This document shows, one piece after another, positions 59,177 to 64,000 of a stretch of 64,000 nt of DNA (its first letter is position 1; each line of letters opens with the position of its first letter). Below the pieces are notes generated by a model. That model ran no database searches. It saw only the letters and a list, made by a program, of their open reading frames with translations, and was not told the DNA's origin. The stretch is from positions 4,164,166 through 4,228,165 of the forward strand of contig NC_135778.1 in the NCBI RefSeq assembly GCF_028453695.1, read 5' to 3'. The DNA comes from Augochlora pura (taxonomy: Eukaryota; Arthropoda; Insecta; Hymenoptera; Halictidae). A program made the position numbers and the translations under genes.

Positions 59177-61311
59177 GCGCCGCTCTCGTCCCAGGGAAAC
59201 GGGGCGCGAATTCCTACCTGTAATCCTCCAAGATGGATTCGAGAGCCGGCGGAATTCGAGGCGGGAACTGTTTCGGGAATCGGTGGGAAAAGAGCCACCG
59301 ATTCGCCGAGCGACGCGCGCGGACCCTTTGTCCTAGGCAACGAGACCACTTCCTGTCCTGGAAGCGTTATTTTATGTCGACCGGGGGCGAGGGAGAGGCG
59401 GCCTTCTGGCGGAGCCCGACGGAATGTAGATCGAAACACTTTGATCAAAGTGTTACCGGGCTTGAAGAAATGTCTTTGTTGTCTCTGCCTGCCGTCGACG
59501 ATCGAGTCTGACGGGGAACGAGCGATTCGATTGGTAACAGTCCGCTGGTTCGCTCTTCTACACTTCCGTTTACGCGTTCTCAACACTTTCGCGATCGCGC
59601 CGGAATACTCGAACGACTCGTAAAATTAGAGATTTTATTTAATTAAATTACAATTGCAAAGCAATGTTTTGGAATTTATCTACCTTCGGAAAATTAAGAA
59701 ATTGCAGTGAATAAGCGTAAATACTAATTTTTTCAAATTAAAGTTTAAATAATTCTGACACAGTGTCAGTGTTGATATACTGTATAAATAATATAAGTGG
59801 GATAAATTTATTTTGTTATAATTGTATGTCCTTAATAATATACGTATTTGAATTCGTTAAATATGTTTTTTAACATAGTACAGGTAAATAATGTCTAATA
59901 ATACCGCGTAACCAAATTGTTATTAAATTAAATTGTTATTAAAATAGTCCAGACGCGAAAATTGTAAATTCTGGAACGCTGTAAACGTGGAACAGGTCCG
60001 AGTTAATAAAGTGGCGACACCTTGCCACAAGAAAACGCGGTAAAATAAATGAAATACAAGCCGTCGAAATCGATGAGCGGAAACATTTCATGCATAATTA
60101 CTACGAACAATAATTGCTCGCGTATCGTACTCGAACTTAGCGAATCCTTTAACAAACCCGGCCGCTCGAGCGAACGCGGAACGGCCAGGCCGTTGAAGAG
60201 AATGTTGAGAGAGTTAACTGGTACGAGGCATCATCCCCTCGCTCGTAAACGCCAACGCCTCGTAATTATAACGATACGTTCCGTTCGAACGTAACGAGCA
60301 GACCGGGGGGATCGTCGGAGTCCGTGGCTTGCCGGTTTACCACTTTCAAGCGGCTCGTTACGACGATCCCGTAGAATCACAAATCAATCAACCTCTTCGG
60401 TCTTTACAACGAGTTTGACGCGCGACCCGCGATCGCAGCCTAGCAATTTGCGAATTATCTATATACATGCCGATGAATTATCGTCACTTACCGTACGGGG
60501 CTCGAGGACTTTCAACTGCTCGCAGCAACTGGTCGAACGTGGCCTTCGGATGACGATTAACTGTACGCGCGCGGTCTGCCGATTCACTTTTTTTCTACCG
60601 AACACCGATTATTCTACGATCAATTTGATAGAAAATTTACACCGGTTAATTGCAAAGACACTACGAATTTTCGGTTGAGTTAGACGTGCGCTGGACCCGC
60701 GTGAACGAAGCCGACGATGCGCGATTGTTCGAGAGTTGTAGGTGGCGTTGATGTAGCGATGTTTGCTGCCCGAATTTTTACGCGATTCAGGTAAGCTGAC
60801 GTTTCATTCGCGGTATATATTTGAATTGTTTTTACAATTGTAGCTGGTTAATCTGTCTACGTTATTTGAAAGGGTTTATAGTTATGGATTGCTCGTTAAT
60901 TGATTCCATTTACGCGACGTATGAACTCATATTAAGCAGAAGAATATCAGCTTGTTGTTGGTGCTGCTATTAGAAAGGTTAGACGACAATTTCTCAGACT
61001 AAAATTTCCTTTATTATACGAATACCTTCCTCTATTCACGGCGTTCTCTTAATGCTTTGACTGTCATGCTAACCGCCTAAAAAATTTCATAAAATTACAG
61101 TACTTTATTTAATCAAATTACAATTGAAAAATTACCATTGTTTTGACATTTCCAACATTCTTACGCCTTGCTGATCCTTGTAAAATCAGGACGACACAAT
61201 AGATTCGACATGCCAGTGAAAGTATTAAAAATGTCGAAACAAAAACAAAAAGACTCGTAGGTGATGGAAGAACTTTTTCGTATAAAAATTGACTCGAGCT
61301 TTTCCGCGAGG
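58025..61311. other. GC-rich then AT-rich sequence with microsatellites
   Basis: (GAC)n at 58771-58796 and (GA)n at about 59128-59177. Frames of 90-173 codons across 58630-59590 are largely translations of these tracts and are open on both strands. 59630-60060 is AT-rich. No gene was recognised. Confidence 0.5.
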
Positions 61312-61390
61312 TTAACACGTTGCTGACCGGCAATTTTACGTCTAGGCATTAGAACACGAGTTAACTCGTGACCGGTCATCGATGTGTTAA
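61312..61390. mobile_element. TTAA-5 family mini-element (79 bp)
   Basis: Bounded by TTAACACGTTGCTGACCGG at the left and GACCGGTCATCGATGTG before TTAA at the right, an imperfect inverted repeat. The middle holds a 16-bp perfect palindrome CACGAGTTAACTCGTG (61355-61370) centred on another TTAA. Confidence 0.72.
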
Positions 61391-63975
61391 TCTCCGAGAA
61401 ATTTTCCCAATCGATCCTGATCCGTTTTTCACTCCGCAGCGATTGAAAATGGCCGGGGCGTGTAAAGGCGCGGTGATTCGTCGAAGACGCGTCGTCCCGT
61501 GGATAATGGCTTATTAACAAAGCGTTGGCGAGACGCGCGAGGAAGTGACAGAGCGGTCACGGACCGTGGGTAAGGAAAAAAGGGAGGGAGAGAAGAGGAT
61601 GGTGTTGGTCAGCGGGCGAGAAAGGGAGAAGGAAAGGAAGACAGCGAGTCCTGACGCCAGGAGTCCAGTCACGGGTTTCGTCGACGCCTTCCAAAGAGAA
61701 AGAAAAAGAGGGAGAAAAAGGGAGAGAGAGAGAGAGAGAGAGAGGGAGAGCAAGAGAGTGAGAGTAGGGTCCTGGCGCACAACGGAGCTTTAATTACGTC
61801 GATATCACGGTAATTAAGCCGATCAATGCGCGCCATTGTGCAGCGGCCCGCGGGGCCCCATCGGCTCTTAAGGCCCATCCATAATCACGGCCGTGGACCC
61901 CCTTCGTTCGACACAAAAGCACCCCGTCTCGCGGGACACCAGGATATGCGGTACCTGCGCCCAGGGATCTTTACGAGCGACTTCTTTTTTGCTGGGAAAC
62001 CATGACAATGGCCGGGCAAAAATCGACGCGTTCCGGTGCGCGCGATTCGATTCGTTTAATTGAGACACCGGGCGATGTGTTATTTTTGCGCGTCCCCGCC
62101 GGAATGTCTGCAAGGGTGGGAATCAGGAAGTCATCAAAGTTACATTCATGCCCGGATTGCGACCGGCAAGAGTACCGACGAATTCAGCATTGTCCGCGTT
62201 GATGTTCGCATAAAACTCGGCTCGACAGCCTATAGGCGACTTAACGTTTAATGCACATTTAAATATACGGTTTGACGCGTACCTTAATCTTCCAAGGCAT
62301 CGCTTCGAGTGATTTTTTATCCGTCGCATCGAGGCAACGCGACGTCGCGCGTATCGTCGCGTTATAATAAAAATAACGAAAATATTACATAAATTATGTC
62401 TTCGATTTTTATGAAGCAACAGACGTTAGTCGTTTTTGGTTGACTCAGCGTTGAGGAAATAACGTATGCTCGGGTTTATAGTTGATCCCGGCAGCTGTTG
62501 TTCGTATAAACGCTGCCGTTCCATTTTACCTGGCTCCACCTATTTGGCGGAGATATTTCCGAAAAGGAGCAAACAATTCCGGCATGCCCCCGGGGCTCGA
62601 TGTTCCGGGGTTACTTTTGAAAATTGTGGCATCCGGTGCCCGTGCACGGTACGTTCCCACATGGTACGCATTCTTATTGCCAGGCTCCGAATCAATTACT
62701 CCGCATACGTTTGGCGATCAACAAATTGTAATCGCGGCGGCTGCAATCATCGAACATTTCTCCAATTTAGGGGACATCGAGTGTGAAATTCGTAGCTCAA
62801 GGCGCGGCTGATCTCGTGTCCGATCGTCGTTCCGCGAAGTAATTGCTGCCCGATCCGGGCGCAATACCAAAAATTCGTCGAAAATCGCCTCGCCCGGGGC
62901 GGTCTCGCTTCAGGGAGGTTCACGTACGCACACACGACAATACCGCGTTAATCGAACGGTACAACTTTATAATTTTCCGCACGATATCTTCTCATAATAT
63001 GGCTCGGTTATCAATTACCTTATTAAATCCTCCAGGCTCTTCGGGCCCTTCGTCGTAGTCCAGATTCAACCATACGCGAGTCCTTGCAAAAATAACCCCC
63101 CTTCTTTACCTTCGGATTCACTTAACCTTCGAGACGTTCCATTTCCTGAATGGTCGTTTTGCATCGTTTCCATGCGAAGCGTATTCTATGGTTCTGCTGT
63201 TAGTTGCCGAGCCAATCAGAGGAAACGGATGTTAGTCGAAATTAAATTCGAAATTGTGAAAGTATTAGCGAAAAACTTTAGGATACTATGTTTCTTGATA
63301 AAATCGCTCCGACAATTTTCTTCCATCTCTAGCTCCAGTACAAAGAGTCAAAACCACAAAAGAAGGGACCGGAGGGAAAACAATTTGATCACCCTGTAGA
63401 AAACTCTCGAGAAAATCCTAGTGCATCCTACAGGTGCATCATCGCGTTCCGAATCCCGATGCCTCCCACACCGACGGGAATATTCACGAAAACTGCGTGG
63501 TCATTGTTCCATTGTGCCCTGTCCCAATTACAAGAAACGCTGTCAAGGTCGCGTCGCATCGACCCGAGAACTTATTCAACGGGCGGGGCAGCACACCACG
63601 AACGCTTGGTCACTGTTTATCGAGGTTTATCCCGCGGGTAAAACTTCCGTGGCGGTAACAGAGAAGAGAGAGAGAGAGAGAGAGAGAGACTGTCAGCGGG
63701 GACGCGGCAAGGAGGGGCGGATGATTTGTTTGCGGCCGCCCTCAGCGTTTTCTCTGTTTGTAGTAGGAGTTAGGCCAACGAAAACCGTCCCCGCAAAGCG
63801 CCGCTTCGGGGAACGGGATAACTCGAAACGGGTACACTTTTTACCTTTATTTTTCGGGCCGCTATTTGCGCCGGCGTTTCACGAAACATGAGCGGAAGAG
63901 GATCATCAAGCTGTGCTCGCAGCGATCTCCTTCTGTCGTTTCGGACAGATGCGTACTTCCAGTTGTGCGGGGGGG
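61391..63975. other. unassigned GC-rich sequence with GA tracts
   Basis: GA tracts at about 61693-61764 and 63660-63689. Frames at 62466-62811 are open in two registers and not recognised. A short G run at 63969-63975 leads into the terminal gap. Confidence 0.5.
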
Positions 63976-64000
63976 NNNNNNNNNNNNNNNNNNNNNNNNN
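63976..64000. other. assembly gap (terminal N)
   Basis: Unknown bases run to the end of the window. The true gap length cannot be seen here. Confidence 0.99.

Noticed and set aside
1..64000. CRISPR array, operons or other bacterial features
   Set aside because: The tandem repeats have no unique spacers of constant size, and composition, microsatellites and the 5S gene point to an animal nuclear genome.

Overview
This window looks like a gene desert from an insect nuclear genome, most likely a hymenopteran (bee, ant or wasp). That is an inference. It rests on GC-rich, CpG-undepleted stretches alternating with AT-rich stretches, many long (GA)n/(CT)n microsatellites, a metazoan-type 5S rRNA gene, and many short TTAA-flanked DNA elements without coding capacity. 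No exon of a recognisable conserved protein was found. Most open frames of 60-250 codons lie in stop-poor GC-rich DNA, are open on both strands at once, or are translations of simple repeats. There are two runs of N: an internal 100-base gap (16384-16483) and the last 25 bases.

The clearest content is a population of miniature inverted-repeat elements bounded by TTAA. At least nine sequence families can be told apart. The largest (called TTAA-1 here; tips begin TTAACCCTTTGCACTCGA) has about fourteen copies, usually 185-267 bp, spread from 9 kb to 55 kb in both orientations. Others are TTAA-2 (0.5 and 22.6 kb), TTAA-3 (5.4 kb), TTAA-4 (45.2 kb, with a perfect 35-bp terminal repeat), TTAA-5 (61.3 kb, only 79 bp), TTAA-6 (57.8 kb), TTAA-7 (50.1 kb), TTAA-8 (53.9 and 33.6 kb plus fragments) and TTAA-9 (19.7 and 27.0 kb). 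The TTAA flank, and the CCC start of several families, suggest non-autonomous derivatives of piggyBac-type transposons. No transposase is present. At 22.5-22.9 kb a partial duplication preserves a paralogous empty site, which shows exact TTAA duplication on insertion.

The one confident gene is a complete 119-nt 5S rRNA gene at 34.7 kb with an internal control region, an oligo-T terminator and paired ends. Right after it, at 35.0-35.7 kb, is a stretch that may be decayed coding sequence, which I do not recognise.

Region by region: 0-9 kb holds two AT-rich minisatellite patches, a 122-bp tandem repeat and a 20-bp perfect palindrome. 9-11.3 kb holds a rearranged pair of TTAA-1 hairpins sharing one loop, and further copies. 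11.3-17.7 kb is mainly GC-rich with microsatellites and the gap. 17.7-23 kb alternates MITEs, short tandem repeats and a 15-bp minisatellite. 23-32 kb is long GC-rich non-coding DNA. 32-35.9 kb has MITEs and the 5S gene. 36-44 kb is mostly unassigned with two long G runs. 44-55.3 kb is MITE-dense. 55-64 kb is GC-rich with GA tracts and two small TTAA elements.
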